The translations under genes and the position numbers were made by a program. 64,000 bases of DNA from JAGLCW01 sp964427915 (lineage in GTDB: Bacteria > Caldisericota > Caldisericia > UBA6126), in NCBI GenBank assembly GCA_964427915.1, contig CAYRWA010000094.1, positions 1 through 64,000 on the forward strand. The letters are read 5' to 3'. Shown in pieces: positions 9,541 to 18,440 of this stretch. The notes beneath the pieces are model-generated. The model did no database searches. It saw nothing but the letters and a program-made list of their open reading frames with translations, and had not been told where the DNA came from. The first letter of the stretch is position 1; every line of letters starts with the position of its first letter.

Positions 9541-9576
9541 CTAATTCTCCATTCTCTGCATTGGTATCTTTCTCTT

Positions 9577-9582
9577 ATTATA
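9577..9582 (-). promoter_or_regulatory. Possible -10 element for the C25 peptidase gene
   Basis: On the minus strand TATAAT lies about 37 bases before the peptidase ATG. The matching -35 region is poor (TTTCGA at 17 bp), so this is a weak call. Confidence 0.35.
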
Positions 9583-9700
9583 TGCAACCACCAACAATAT
9601 CGAAACAAAAAAAAAGACAGATAAAAAAACATAACCATTCTTGAATAAAATTAGAAAAATATAATGATAGAAAAGAGTTTTTACAACGAATACAAAAAAG

Positions 9701-9730
9701 TTGTTTTTTTATGCTTAAGTGATGTATAAT
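9701..9730 (+). promoter_or_regulatory. Predicted promoter of the gcvH-gcvPA-gcvPB operon
   Basis: TTGTTT at 9701-9706 and TATAAT at 9725-9730 with an 18-bp spacer, followed by GGAGG at 9746-9750 and the gcvH ATG at 9757. The 216-bp gap upstream shows no glycine-riboswitch-like structure to my eye. Confidence 0.55.
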
Positions 9731-9756
9731 GCATTCAAAACCATTGGAGGAATGTT

Positions 9757-10140
9757 ATGAGTAAAGTACGTGAAGATTTGTATTACACCCCCACTGATGA
9801 ATGGGTAAAAGTTGAAGATGGCATTGCCACTATAGGATTAACTGATTATGCACAAGAACATCTTGGTGATATTGTTTATGTGGAACCTTGCGACGAAGAC
9901 CAAGAGATAAAAAAAGAAGATGTACTTACAACCGTTGAATCCGTTAAGTCTGCTTCAGACATTTATTCTCCTGTATCCGGGAAAGTAATCTCTTTTAACT
10001 CAGATGTTGAAGAAGAATCTTCTATTATTAACAAAGAACCTTATGACGGTGGTTGGATTTGTAAAATTCAACTTACTTCTGAAGAAGAGATTGATGCATT
10101 AATGACCGCACAGGAGTATAAGGCATCAAAAGAAGAATAG
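9757..10140 (+). CDS. gcvH: Glycine cleavage system H protein
   Basis: GcvH carries the lipoyl arm that shuttles the aminomethyl group between the P, T and L proteins. The 127-residue protein has YTPTDEWVKVEDG at the N-terminus, GLTDYAQEHLGDIVYVE, and the lipoylation segment TTVESVKSASDIYSPVSG with the lipoyl lysine at K64. Length and order are normal. It leads a three-gene operon with the two P-protein subunits. The start has a strong GGAGG site. Confidence 0.96.
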   Translation: MSKVREDLYYTPTDEWVKVEDGIATIGLTDYAQEHLGDIVYVEPCDEDQEIKKEDVLTTVESVKSASDIYSPVSGKVISFNSDVEEESSIINKEPYDGGWICKIQLTSEEEIDALMTAQEYKASKEE

Positions 10141-10185
10141 TGTGTTTGTGAGAATTCTATTTAGCCATAAGATATCGAGGTAATC

Positions 10186-11535
10186 ATGAGGTTTATTCCA
10201 ACAACGTCGAAAGAAAAAAAAGAAATGATGGAATCTATCGGAATTAAGACTGTAGATGACCTGTTCCAATCTATTCCTGCGGACTATATTTTGCAAGAAC
10301 CTCCTGGCATTGGAGAGGCTATGTCAGAGCAAGATGTAACACAATTCTTGTCGGAGTTATCAAAACAGAACATATCTTTCGATGAGGCCTCCTGTTTCAT
10401 TGGGGAGATTGCTTGGCATCACTATGTGCCTTCTATTGTGCGAGCTACTGCTTCTTTGCCGTCTTTTTATACAGCATACACTCCATATCAACCTGAGTTA
10501 AGTCAGGGAACTCTTCAAGCAATCTATGAGTTTCAGTCATACATGGTTCATTTGACACAAATGGATGCTTCCAACGCGTCGATGTATGACGGTGCATCCG
10601 CTGCTGCCGAAGCCATGATAATGGTACTAAATGCAAACCGAAAAAAAACCGCCGTTATTAGTTCTTTACTTCACCCCTACCTAAAAAAAGTTTTATACAC
10701 TTACGCTACTCCTCGCAATATCCGCATTGTTGAAGTGACATCCGATGAAGGAAGCCTTCATCATGAAGAGCTAGCCAAATCGTTGCTCGATGACGTAGGG
10801 TGTTTTATCATTCAATCCCCTAATGCTTTTGGAATTATTGAAGATATCGAAGGCATCTCTTCTATTCTCAAAGACAAAAAAATACCATCTATAGCTGTTG
10901 TATTGGAGTCTTTTTCTTTAGGACTTTTGCAACCTCCAGGTGCTTTTAATTTTGACGTTGTTTGTGGAGAAGCACAATCTTTTGGAATGTACCCTCAATT
11001 TGGTGGACCTGGTCTTGGATATTTATGTGCATCTTCTAAGTATATTCGAAAAATGCCAGGCAGAATTATTGGAAAAACTATGGACCTTGATGGAAAGTCC
11101 TGCTATGTAATGACACTGCGAGCAAGAGAACAAGATATAAGAAGAAACAAGGCAACTTCTAATATTTGTACTAACAATGCACTTTGCGCATTACAAGCAA
11201 CTGTATTTTTGTCTACTGTTGGAGAAAAAGGATTGCGAGATCTAGCAAAACGTAATTATAATCATGCACACTATGCATTTCAAGAATTGAATGATGTAGA
11301 CGGAATTACCATACCCTATAAAAAACCTTTTTTCAATGAATTTCTTGTTCAATTCAACCAACCCGTTGATATTGTAAGAGAGGCCCTATTGCAAAGAGAT
11401 ATTCTGATCTCAAAAAACACTTTCGCTGATTATTTTTCATATCTCAAAAATTCTGTCATTCTTTCCTTTACCGAAATGAACTCTAAAGCAGAAATAGATC
11501 ATTTGAGAGATGCATTGAAAGAGGTATTAAGATGA
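10186..11535 (+). CDS. gcvPA: Glycine dehydrogenase (decarboxylating) subunit 1
   Basis: This 449-residue protein is the N-terminal half of the P protein found as a separate subunit in Firmicutes, Thermotoga-like bacteria and archaea. It begins MRFIPTTSKEKKEMMESIGI, the typical start of subunit 1, and contains YTPYQPELSQGTLQAIYEFQ, SMYDGASAAAEA, and GGPGLGYLCA. It pairs with gcvPB to decarboxylate glycine with PLP. The ATG at 10186 follows GAGG. Its stop overlaps the gcvPB ATG (ATGA), so the two are translationally coupled. Confidence 0.96.
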   Translation: MRFIPTTSKEKKEMMESIGIKTVDDLFQSIPADYILQEPPGIGEAMSEQDVTQFLSELSKQNISFDEASCFIGEIAWHHYVPSIVRATASLPSFYTAYTPYQPELSQGTLQAIYEFQSYMVHLTQMDASNASMYDGASAAAEAMIMVLNANRKKTAVISSLLHPYLKKVLYTYATPRNIRIVEVTSDEGSLHHEELAKSLLDDVGCFIIQSPNAFGIIEDIEGISSILKDKKIPSIAVVLESFSLGLLQPPGAFNFDVVCGEAQSFGMYPQFGGPGLGYLCASSKYIRKMPGRIIGKTMDLDGKSCYVMTLRAREQDIRRNKATSNICTNNALCALQATVFLSTVGEKGLRDLAKRNYNHAHYAFQELNDVDGITIPYKKPFFNEFLVQFNQPVDIVREALLQRDILISKNTFADYFSYLKNSVILSFTEMNSKAEIDHLRDALKEVLR

Positions 11536-13028
11536 TCAAAAAAGACATAAAGCTACTCTACGAGTTGTCCCACAGTGAAAAATCTTGCTATAAACTACCG
11601 TATACAGAAATTGTACATGATTATGTTGAAGAATCTTTGCCAAAACAATGGCTCCGTGATGAATTGTTTCTCCCGAATGTTTCAGAAACGGAAGTAGCGA
11701 GACATTTTTATAATCTATCCATGCTAAACTACGGTGTTGAAAATGGTATGTATCCTCTGGGTAGTTGTACGATGAAATACAACCCTAAAATGAATGAGCT
11801 TATTGCCCAGTTTGATGGCTTTCAAAAGACACACCCATTGCAGGCTGACAATACTGTCTCCGGAAATCTCTTCCTTTTGTTTGACCTTGAAGATATGCTT
11901 TGTGAAATTACCGGCATGGATGCATTTACATTGGCTCCAGCAGCTGGCGCACACGGTGAGTTAGCTGGTATATTGCTTATTAGGAAATACTTCCAAGACA
12001 AGGGTGAGATAGATACTAGAACTGTCATTTTAATTCCAGAATCCGCCCATGGTACAAACCCAGCATCTGCAGTTGCCGCTGGATTTACCGTAGAAGAAAT
12101 TAAATCAACCGAAACCGGAGAAGTCGACTTAGATTCGCTTCGTAGCAAACTCAATGACAACGTTGCAGGCATTATGCTAACAAACCCCAACACCACAGGC
12201 ATGTTTGAATCCAACATTAAAGAAATTGCAGCTCTTCTACACGAAAATGGTAGTTTGTTGTATTATGACGGTGCTAATCTAAACGCAATCCTCGGTCTAG
12301 CTAGACCCGGAGATATGGGTTTCGACATTGTTCACCTGAATATTCACAAAACTTTTTCCACGCCTCATGGAGGCGGCGGACCTGGCGCCGGACCAGTAGG
12401 AGTAAAAGACCATCTTATTCCGTATCTACCTGAACCATTGATTGGCATTGAGGATGACCTAATAGAAACCTCAGATATGGATATCGAAGAGAAATTATAT
12501 CGAGTTAATAGAATGGACCAGTCTATTGGTCGTATGCGGTTAACTGATACAAGTTTCTCTGTTTTGGTAAAAGCTTATGCCTATATTCTAACGCTTGGAG
12601 AAGAGTATATTCACGAAGTTGCTGAAAGTGCTGTATTGAATGCTAACTATATCAAAGCTATGTTAAAAGCATATATATATTCACCGATATCCGCCCCATG
12701 CATGCATGAATGTGTATTGTCAGCATCCAAGCTTGAAAATGATATTACTGCTTTGGATATCTCAAAACGTTTGATGGATTATGGTTTTCATCCACCTACA
12801 AATTACTTCCCACTCATTATTCCAGAAGCGTTGATGATTGAACCTACCGAAACAGAAACCAAAGAAGAAATGGATCGGTTTATTGAAGTAATGAAGATGA
12901 TTGTAAAGGAATCAAAAGAGAACCCAGAACTTTTAAAGAATGCTCCTGTACATACCCCCATTCGTAGAACAGATGACGCAAAAGCAGCAAGAGATCTAAA
13001 CGTTGCTTTTCGAAAAAATGTAAACTAG
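11532..13028 (+). CDS. gcvPB: Glycine dehydrogenase (decarboxylating) subunit 2
   Basis: This 498-residue protein is the catalytic P subunit. It has YPLGSCTMKYNPK near 75, PAAGAHGELAG near 136, ESAHGTNPASA near 170, and the PLP-binding lysine K273 in LNIHKTFSTPHGGGGPG. Length is usual. The start overlaps the gcvPA stop. No gcvT (T protein) or lpd (L protein) follows; the next gene downstream encodes a secreted protein after a 117-bp gap in which I see no clear terminator. Confidence 0.96.
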   Translation: MIKKDIKLLYELSHSEKSCYKLPYTEIVHDYVEESLPKQWLRDELFLPNVSETEVARHFYNLSMLNYGVENGMYPLGSCTMKYNPKMNELIAQFDGFQKTHPLQADNTVSGNLFLLFDLEDMLCEITGMDAFTLAPAAGAHGELAGILLIRKYFQDKGEIDTRTVILIPESAHGTNPASAVAAGFTVEEIKSTETGEVDLDSLRSKLNDNVAGIMLTNPNTTGMFESNIKEIAALLHENGSLLYYDGANLNAILGLARPGDMGFDIVHLNIHKTFSTPHGGGGPGAGPVGVKDHLIPYLPEPLIGIEDDLIETSDMDIEEKLYRVNRMDQSIGRMRLTDTSFSVLVKAYAYILTLGEEYIHEVAESAVLNANYIKAMLKAYIYSPISAPCMHECVLSASKLENDITALDISKRLMDYGFHPPTNYFPLIIPEALMIEPTETETKEEMDRFIEVMKMIVKESKENPELLKNAPVHTPIRRTDDAKAARDLNVAFRKNVN

Positions 13029-13145
13029 ACTTTTCTCATATACATTTTCTTATCTTATTACTACGTTGGTCGATTTTAATATTGCCTACATATACATGTT
13101 TTTGATGTATATTGTATTTAGAGACGTCTGTACAAAGGAGAACCA

Positions 13146-15713
13146 ATGAAAAGAATTACTTCTATCAGTATCATAATTTTACTCTTTCTAACCGTTATCT
13201 CAACCAATACAAATGGACTTGAAAAGAATTATCGTTGGATTAAAATCCCTGTTTATGGTGGCGTTATTAGCTCTATATCACAAGGATCTAACAATCAACT
13301 CTATTGTTCAACCATGGGAGACGGGATCTATTCTTTAGGAGATGACCACTGGGATCCTATTGAAAATGACATTCTTCCTGATTATATACATTTTGTTCTG
13401 GAATGGAAAGGTGTTGTGTTCTGTGGGACAGATCAGTTTCTTTATGTGAAACCATTGTCAGGGGATTGGAAAAAAGTATCCAATCATTTATCGAATGAGA
13501 GAATACGAGCTAAACAGATGTACGTCGCATCTTCTCGAGATAATGACGTGTTCTTACTGAGCACCGATAGGGGATTATACAAATCATTTGATCAAGGTAC
13601 TACTTGGAACCTTGATTCCACAATTACAGTACCTGTGTATACTATCGCTGTGAATTCGAACAGACAGAGTCAAATTATTGTATCGGCAGCTAACGGTCGT
13701 CTTTTTTCTTCAAATGATTACGGTATTGAATGGACCGAAATAAAGAATGATAAAGTTTACGGCAAGATTATTTCCTTGAGTATTGATAAGAATAATGAAA
13801 AAATTCTCTATGCAGGAACTTCAGAGAAAGGCGTCTATATTTCAAAAGATGGTGGGCATACCTGGAAAAGTGAAAGTGAAAATCTATCCAATCTATACGT
13901 GTCTTTTATAAAACAAACAGATCAGGGTATTTTTTGCGGTACATATGGAGGATTGTATACATATCATGTACAAAGTTCACGCTGGGAAAAAGTAGGCGAC
14001 AATCTTTTAAATGCTAACATTACTACGGGATTGTATTATGAGAAAGATAATACCTGGATTGTGGGAACAAATGGAAGCGGTATTCACAGATTAGACGATG
14101 CTTCTAAAAAGTGGGCATCGTTAAGTACACATATTACAAATCTTCATGTTCGATCTTTTGAGCAAGACTCAAAAGGAGAGACAATTCTTTTAGGAACTTG
14201 GGGCGGTGGAGTTTATAGATCTTTTGATAATGGTAAATCCTGGAAAACCTCGAACAATGGTTTGGAAAATCCTTACATTTTGTGTCTAGAAAGAATAAAT
14301 GATACAGAGTACCTTGTTGGAACTTTTAATGGAGGAATATATAAGAGTATCGATGCCGGGCTTTCATGGGAGTCTCTACAGACATCTAGTATTTTTACTA
14401 AATACATTTACTCCTTAGAATCTCTTCCTACAGACACAAATACAATATACTGTGGCACCAATGGTAATGTTTACAAAACAGACAATGCTGGACGATATTG
14501 GTCTAAACTATCGTTGGGGTCTTTTGAAAATCCTGTGGGAAACATTACTGACATAGCCATTAACCCAAACAATGAAAACGAAATCTTTGTTTCCACTGAC
14601 GAAACTGGTTTGTATTCTTCCAAAAATGCCGGCAAAGAATGGTATTTTTCGGGTAAAGGAATTGATAATCGCCACATTACTTCTGTTGTCTACCATCCTC
14701 TATATGCAAATACTTTATTTTGTACCACAGTCGGCAGCGGTGTGTATTGCTCAGTAGACAATGGAAATTCTTGGGGAAAATGTAACGAAGGCCTAGGGTC
14801 TAGTGTTACTTATTGTTTATCGTTTAACGACTCCAATAAAGAAGAATTTTTAGTAGGTACAGAAACAGGTATCTATAGAAGAAAAACCATGGAGGCTTCT
14901 TGGGAAGAGTTTGGTAATGGACTGCAAGGCCTACGAGTACGCTCGATTATAAAAAATTCGGGCAGCGACTCTTTTTTTGTCGGAACCGATCAAAAAGGAC
15001 TTTTTCGAAATGTTCGCTTCCCTAATGTGCCTATGCCAATGAGTCCTAAAAATAAAGAAAGAATTACCACCCTACGACCTACACTTTTATGGACAGAAAC
15101 GACTGAAGTTACTATCCCTTACACATTTTCTTTACGTATTATGGATGCTTCACAAAGAACTATTTATGAAAAAGACCATATATCAGGGGATCAGTTTATT
15201 ATACCTGTCAATACTTTATCACGATATAATACATATCATTGGACGGTTAGGGCAGAATCTTTTGCCGGAAATACCCAATGGTCAAAACCATATTCATTTA
15301 CTGTTATTGGTCAAATTGTATTGCAGATTAACGAACCCCTTATGACAGTTAATGGAAAGATTGTTGAAATTGATCCTGGTCGTACTACCACTCCCATTAT
15401 TCGAGAAAATAGAACATTTTTACCTATACGAAGTATTGTTGAGTCTTTTGGAGGAAGTGTTACGTGGGAGTCAACCAAGCGCTCCATTGTCTTGGATTTT
15501 ATGGAAAATACAATCCAGCTTCAATTGATGAATCCAATTGCTACAAAAAATGGAAAGAGCATCCAAATCGACCCAGACAATGAAAATGTAACACCTTTTA
15601 TTCAGAATGAAAGAACCATGATACCTCTTCGATTCGTTGCAGAAAGCTTAGACATTGATATACAATGGAAAGCAGAAGAACGAGAAATTATATTGGAATA
15701 CCCAAGAAGTTAA
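13146..15713 (+). CDS. Secreted BNR/sortilin-like repeat protein with fibronectin-like and stalk domains
   Basis: This 855-residue protein has a signal peptide (SIIILLFLTVISTNTNG). Residues about 50-620 hold many repeats of roughly 40-50 residues with the pattern GTxxGGxYxSxDxGxxW (for example YAGTSEKGVYISKDGGHTW and LGTWGGGVYRSFDNGKSW), the Asp-box pattern of BNR/Vps10/Ycf48 beta-propellers. A fibronectin-like piece (TLRPTLLWTETT...YHWTVRAES) follows, then two copper-amine-oxidase-like stalk repeats (NRTFLPIRSIVESFGG and ERTMIPLRFVAESLDI). AAGGAG precedes the ATG. The sigma factor gene begins 5 bp after its stop, so they are probably co-transcribed. Function is unknown; ligand binding at the cell surface is inferred. 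Confidence 0.8.
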   Translation: MKRITSISIIILLFLTVISTNTNGLEKNYRWIKIPVYGGVISSISQGSNNQLYCSTMGDGIYSLGDDHWDPIENDILPDYIHFVLEWKGVVFCGTDQFLYVKPLSGDWKKVSNHLSNERIRAKQMYVASSRDNDVFLLSTDRGLYKSFDQGTTWNLDSTITVPVYTIAVNSNRQSQIIVSAANGRLFSSNDYGIEWTEIKNDKVYGKIISLSIDKNNEKILYAGTSEKGVYISKDGGHTWKSESENLSNLYVSFIKQTDQGIFCGTYGGLYTYHVQSSRWEKVGDNLLNANITTGLYYEKDNTWIVGTNGSGIHRLDDASKKWASLSTHITNLHVRSFEQDSKGETILLGTWGGGVYRSFDNGKSWKTSNNGLENPYILCLERINDTEYLVGTFNGGIYKSIDAGLSWESLQTSSIFTKYIYSLESLPTDTNTIYCGTNGNVYKTDNAGRYWSKLSLGSFENPVGNITDIAINPNNENEIFVSTDETGLYSSKNAGKEWYFSGKGIDNRHITSVVYHPLYANTLFCTTVGSGVYCSVDNGNSWGKCNEGLGSSVTYCLSFNDSNKEEFLVGTETGIYRRKTMEASWEEFGNGLQGLRVRSIIKNSGSDSFFVGTDQKGLFRNVRFPNVPMPMSPKNKERITTLRPTLLWTETTEVTIPYTFSLRIMDASQRTIYEKDHISGDQFIIPVNTLSRYNTYHWTVRAESFAGNTQWSKPYSFTVIGQIVLQINEPLMTVNGKIVEIDPGRTTTPIIRENRTFLPIRSIVESFGGSVTWESTKRSIVLDFMENTIQLQLMNPIATKNGKSIQIDPDNENVTPFIQNERTMIPLRFVAESLDIDIQWKAEEREIILEYPRS

Positions 15714-15718
15714 AGTTT

Positions 15719-16519
15719 ATGGGAAATATGAAAACAAGCGATACTTTAAATCAAAAGATTGTTCCTTATCGGAAAAAAGGAAAATCTGGCAAAGAAGATA
15801 TTGAAAAACGTAATAAACTAGTTACAGATCACTTATGGATCGTAGAATATGTCTTAAAGAAGTACAGAGACGATTACCCTACTGTTATTGAAGAATTACG
15901 ATCAGTTGGCAATATTGGCCTTATAAAAGCTGCAGAAAGATATGACGAAAATAGGGAAGCCTCTTTTGTTACTTATGCTACCATAATTGTGGACGGTGAA
16001 ATTAAGCATTTTTTACGAGATAACCTTGATACCATTCGCATTACTCGAAAACATTTAGAAGTTTATAAAGATGTTATGAGAATCATTAATTTGTATATAG
16101 ATGACTATGGCGTTGCTCCTACAACTAAAGAAGTTGCAAAATTGTCCAAATATTCTGAAAAACAAATCATAGACGCCATGGTTGCGGCGTATGCAAAATT
16201 CCCCGTTTCCATAGATGAACCAATAACGGTAAGTTCTGAACAAATATTAGTAGGAGACACTATCCCACAGAAAAGGGATATTGTCGATGAAAAAATTAAG
16301 CAAAACTCTATTGATAGGGCTTTGATGAAGTTACCAGAAAAAGAACAAAAGAGCATCATCTTGCGATATAAATTTGAATTAACAAACAAAGAGATAGCAG
16401 AGTTGCTTCACTTACAACAATATCATGTATCAAAGTTAATTAAAAGTGGACTTAAAAAAATGAAGGAAATTATTCATGAAGAAACTGGCGTTAAAAAATT
16501 GAAGGAAGGTTCTTCTTAA
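15719..16519 (+). CDS. RNA polymerase sigma factor, SigB/SigF-like group
   Basis: This roughly 266-residue protein has sigma region 2 (YPTVIEELRSVGNIGLIKAAERYDENREASFVTYA), region 3 (around YGVAPTTKEVAKLSKYSEKQI) and region 4 with a helix-turn-helix (LPEKEQKSIILRYKFELTNKEIAELLHLQQYHVSKLI). This is the layout of sigma-70 family group 3 factors. The start is uncertain: ATG at 15719 or at 15728, both with a poor ribosome binding site; a longer frame reaches back into the preceding gene and is rejected. No anti-sigma factor or anti-anti-sigma gene is adjacent. Its last 13 bases lie inside the parS palindrome. Its target promoters are unknown; coupling to the upstream surface protein is inferred from the 5-bp gap. 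Confidence 0.87.
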   Translation: MGNMKTSDTLNQKIVPYRKKGKSGKEDIEKRNKLVTDHLWIVEYVLKKYRDDYPTVIEELRSVGNIGLIKAAERYDENREASFVTYATIIVDGEIKHFLRDNLDTIRITRKHLEVYKDVMRIINLYIDDYGVAPTTKEVAKLSKYSEKQIIDAMVAAYAKFPVSIDEPITVSSEQILVGDTIPQKRDIVDEKIKQNSIDRALMKLPEKEQKSIILRYKFELTNKEIAELLHLQQYHVSKLIKSGLKKMKEIIHEETGVKKLKEGSS

Positions 16520-16552
16520 TATGTTTCACGTGAAACATATTAAGAAGAACCT
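16507..16552. promoter_or_regulatory. 46-bp perfect palindrome containing a canonical parS site
   Basis: The two 23-bp arms 16507-16529 and 16530-16552 are exact reverse complements. The central 16 bp (16522-16537) read TGTTTCACGTGAAACA, identical to the Bacillus-type parS consensus bound by ParB (Spo0J). The element overlaps the last codons and stop of the sigma factor gene and lies 17 bp before the end of convergent mnmG, so as RNA it would also form a long hairpin that could end transcription from both sides; the flanks are T-rich in each direction. ParB binding is inferred from the consensus match; no parA or parB gene is in this window. Confidence 0.85.
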
Positions 16553-16568
16553 CTTTATCAAAGATTTT

Positions 16569-18440
16569 CTAAGGAATGATTTTTTTCTTTTTTAACAAAG
16601 AAATCAAAATAATCATATCAGAGGGTTTCACTCCGGGTATATCATGTAAATCTTTTATTGTTGATGGTTTGTGTTCGTTTAATGCGGCTATACATGTTTT
16701 TGATAACATCTCAAAAGCTGCATAATCAAGATCTGGGGGAAGAGGATGATTGCCATATTTATCCATCTGCTTACGCTCATTTTTTTCTCTTATTAAATAT
16801 CCCTCATACTTGCTTTCAATCATTAACTCCTCTTTTACGTCTGGAGGAAGAGATTCAAAAGTACTATCTAGCAGGCTGATCATTTCTTCATTCCAATCAG
16901 TTCGCTTCAGCAAATCGAAATAGGAGTAACTTTGATGGATTTCAGGTAAGGATTTTTCTTTTAAAATTGCTATCATCGATTTACTTGGTGTGATTTTCTT
17001 TTGAAGAAGTAATTCTCTGCCCATTTCTAACGAATTCATTTTTTCTTCAAAAATTCTCCAACGTTCATCGGATACTAGGCCAATCTTACGACCAATAGGG
17101 GTCATTCTTTGGTCTGCATTATCTTCTCGGTTCAACATCCTGTATTCAACGTGAGAGGGAGTAATTCGGTACGGCTCGTTCAGAGGTTTGTGAATCATGT
17201 CGTCTAGCATAACCCCAATATAGGAATCATTTCTTTCTAGCAGTAAGGGTTCTTGGTTCTGTACTGAAAGTGCAGCATTAATTCCTGCTACAATACCTTG
17301 AGCTGATGCTTCATCATATCCTGTGCTACCGTTTATCTGGCCAGCAAGGTATAGATTCTTGTATTGTTTTGTCTCTAAGCTAGTTGATATCTCTGAAGTG
17401 TGAACCCAATCATATGCAATTGCATAAGCAGGACGAAACAGTCGTACATGCTCCAACCCTTTAATTGTACGGAGTATTTCCAATTGACAATGCGGGTATA
17501 TGCTCATGTTTAATCCTGCAATATAAACTTCATCGGTATGGAATCCTTCTTGCTCAAAAAACAGGGAGTGTCGCACATTGTTAGGGAACCATTGGACCTT
17601 TTCTTCAATGGAAGGACAAGATTTGGGGCCAGTTTTAATCATATTGCCCGACTTAGAGGGAGAGTACTGTAGATATTTTTTTGTAACCTCGATGGTTTTT
17701 TCGTTTGTCCACCCCAGATAAGAAGATAGCTGGGGCTTCCATATTTTTCGAGGTGTAATAAAGGAAAGGGAAATGGGAATTTCTTCGCCCGGTTGTTCTT
17801 GCAACAATTCGTATTGTATTGATTTTTTATCGATTCGTGGAGTTGTTCCTGTATTAAAGCGTCGAACATCAAGTCCAAGTCTTTTTAGGTTTTCTGATAA
17901 ATCTCCACCTTTTAATTCGCCTCCTCTGCCAGCATCGTAGGATACCCAACCAACATGTATTTTTCCGCCAAGATGAGTGCCTGTTGTTAATATTACAGTT
18001 TTTCCGTATATTTTTTCTTTGTATATATCGATGATGCCAATACATTTATCATGATCTATAATCAGGTCATTCACGATAGTTTGGTATAGATGGAGATTTG
18101 GCTCTTTCTCTACCACATATTTCATGTTTTTACTATAGGCAGCCTTGTCACATTGCACCCTTTTTGATCGTAGGGCTAAACCCCTCGAAGTGTTCAGTAT
18201 TCGAATCTGCGATAAGGCTCGCTCTGCATTGCGAGCTATTTCACCACCAAGAGCATCTACTTCAGCGATGATTTGGCTTTTACCACTTCCGCCTATGGCA
18301 GGATTACATGGCATCCACGCCACGGTGTCTAGATTGATGGTGAGCAAAAGAGTGCTACACCCCATTCTAGAAGCAGCAAGAGCAGCTTCACATCCAGCAT
18401 GTCCAGCGCCGACTACAAGTACGTCATATTGTGTTTGCAT
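16569..18440 (-). CDS. mnmG: tRNA uridine 5-carboxymethylaminomethyl modification enzyme MnmG (GidA)
   Basis: MnmG, with MnmE, modifies U34 of certain tRNAs using FAD and methylene-THF. The 623-residue protein begins with the FAD dinucleotide motif DVLVVGAGHAGCEAALAASRMG and has MPCNPAIGGSGKSQI, RGLALRSKRVQCDK, TGTTPRIDKKS, LFLAGQINGSTGYDEASAQG-type segment (here LYLAGQINGSTGYDEA) and the C-terminal LSKTCIAALNEHKPSTI block. Length is normal. I chose the ATG at 18440 because GGAG is 6 bases upstream; another ATG at 18446 is too close to it. mnmE is not in the window. It overlaps the upstream amidohydrolase gene by 17 bp. Confidence 0.96.
   Translation of the reverse strand: MQTQYDVLVVGAGHAGCEAALAASRMGCSTLLLTINLDTVAWMPCNPAIGGSGKSQIIAEVDALGGEIARNAERALSQIRILNTSRGLALRSKRVQCDKAAYSKNMKYVVEKEPNLHLYQTIVNDLIIDHDKCIGIIDIYKEKIYGKTVILTTGTHLGGKIHVGWVSYDAGRGGELKGGDLSENLKRLGLDVRRFNTGTTPRIDKKSIQYELLQEQPGEEIPISLSFITPRKIWKPQLSSYLGWTNEKTIEVTKKYLQYSPSKSGNMIKTGPKSCPSIEEKVQWFPNNVRHSLFFEQEGFHTDEVYIAGLNMSIYPHCQLEILRTIKGLEHVRLFRPAYAIAYDWVHTSEISTSLETKQYKNLYLAGQINGSTGYDEASAQGIVAGINAALSVQNQEPLLLERNDSYIGVMLDDMIHKPLNEPYRITPSHVEYRMLNREDNADQRMTPIGRKIGLVSDERWRIFEEKMNSLEMGRELLLQKKITPSKSMIAILKEKSLPEIHQSYSYFDLLKRTDWNEEMISLLDSTFESLPPDVKEELMIESKYEGYLIREKNERKQMDKYGNHPLPPDLDYAAFEMLSKTCIAALNEHKPSTIKDLHDIPGVKPSDMIILISLLKKKKIIP

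Noticed and set aside
9541..9756. Possible glycine riboswitch upstream of gcvH
   Set aside because: I looked for the conserved paired aptamer blocks and saw only AT-rich sequence with a short weak ACAAC/GTTGT hairpin and a promoter.
11822..12217. 131-codon antisense frame within gcvPB
   Set aside because: gcvPB is unambiguous; the antisense frame has no family similarity.
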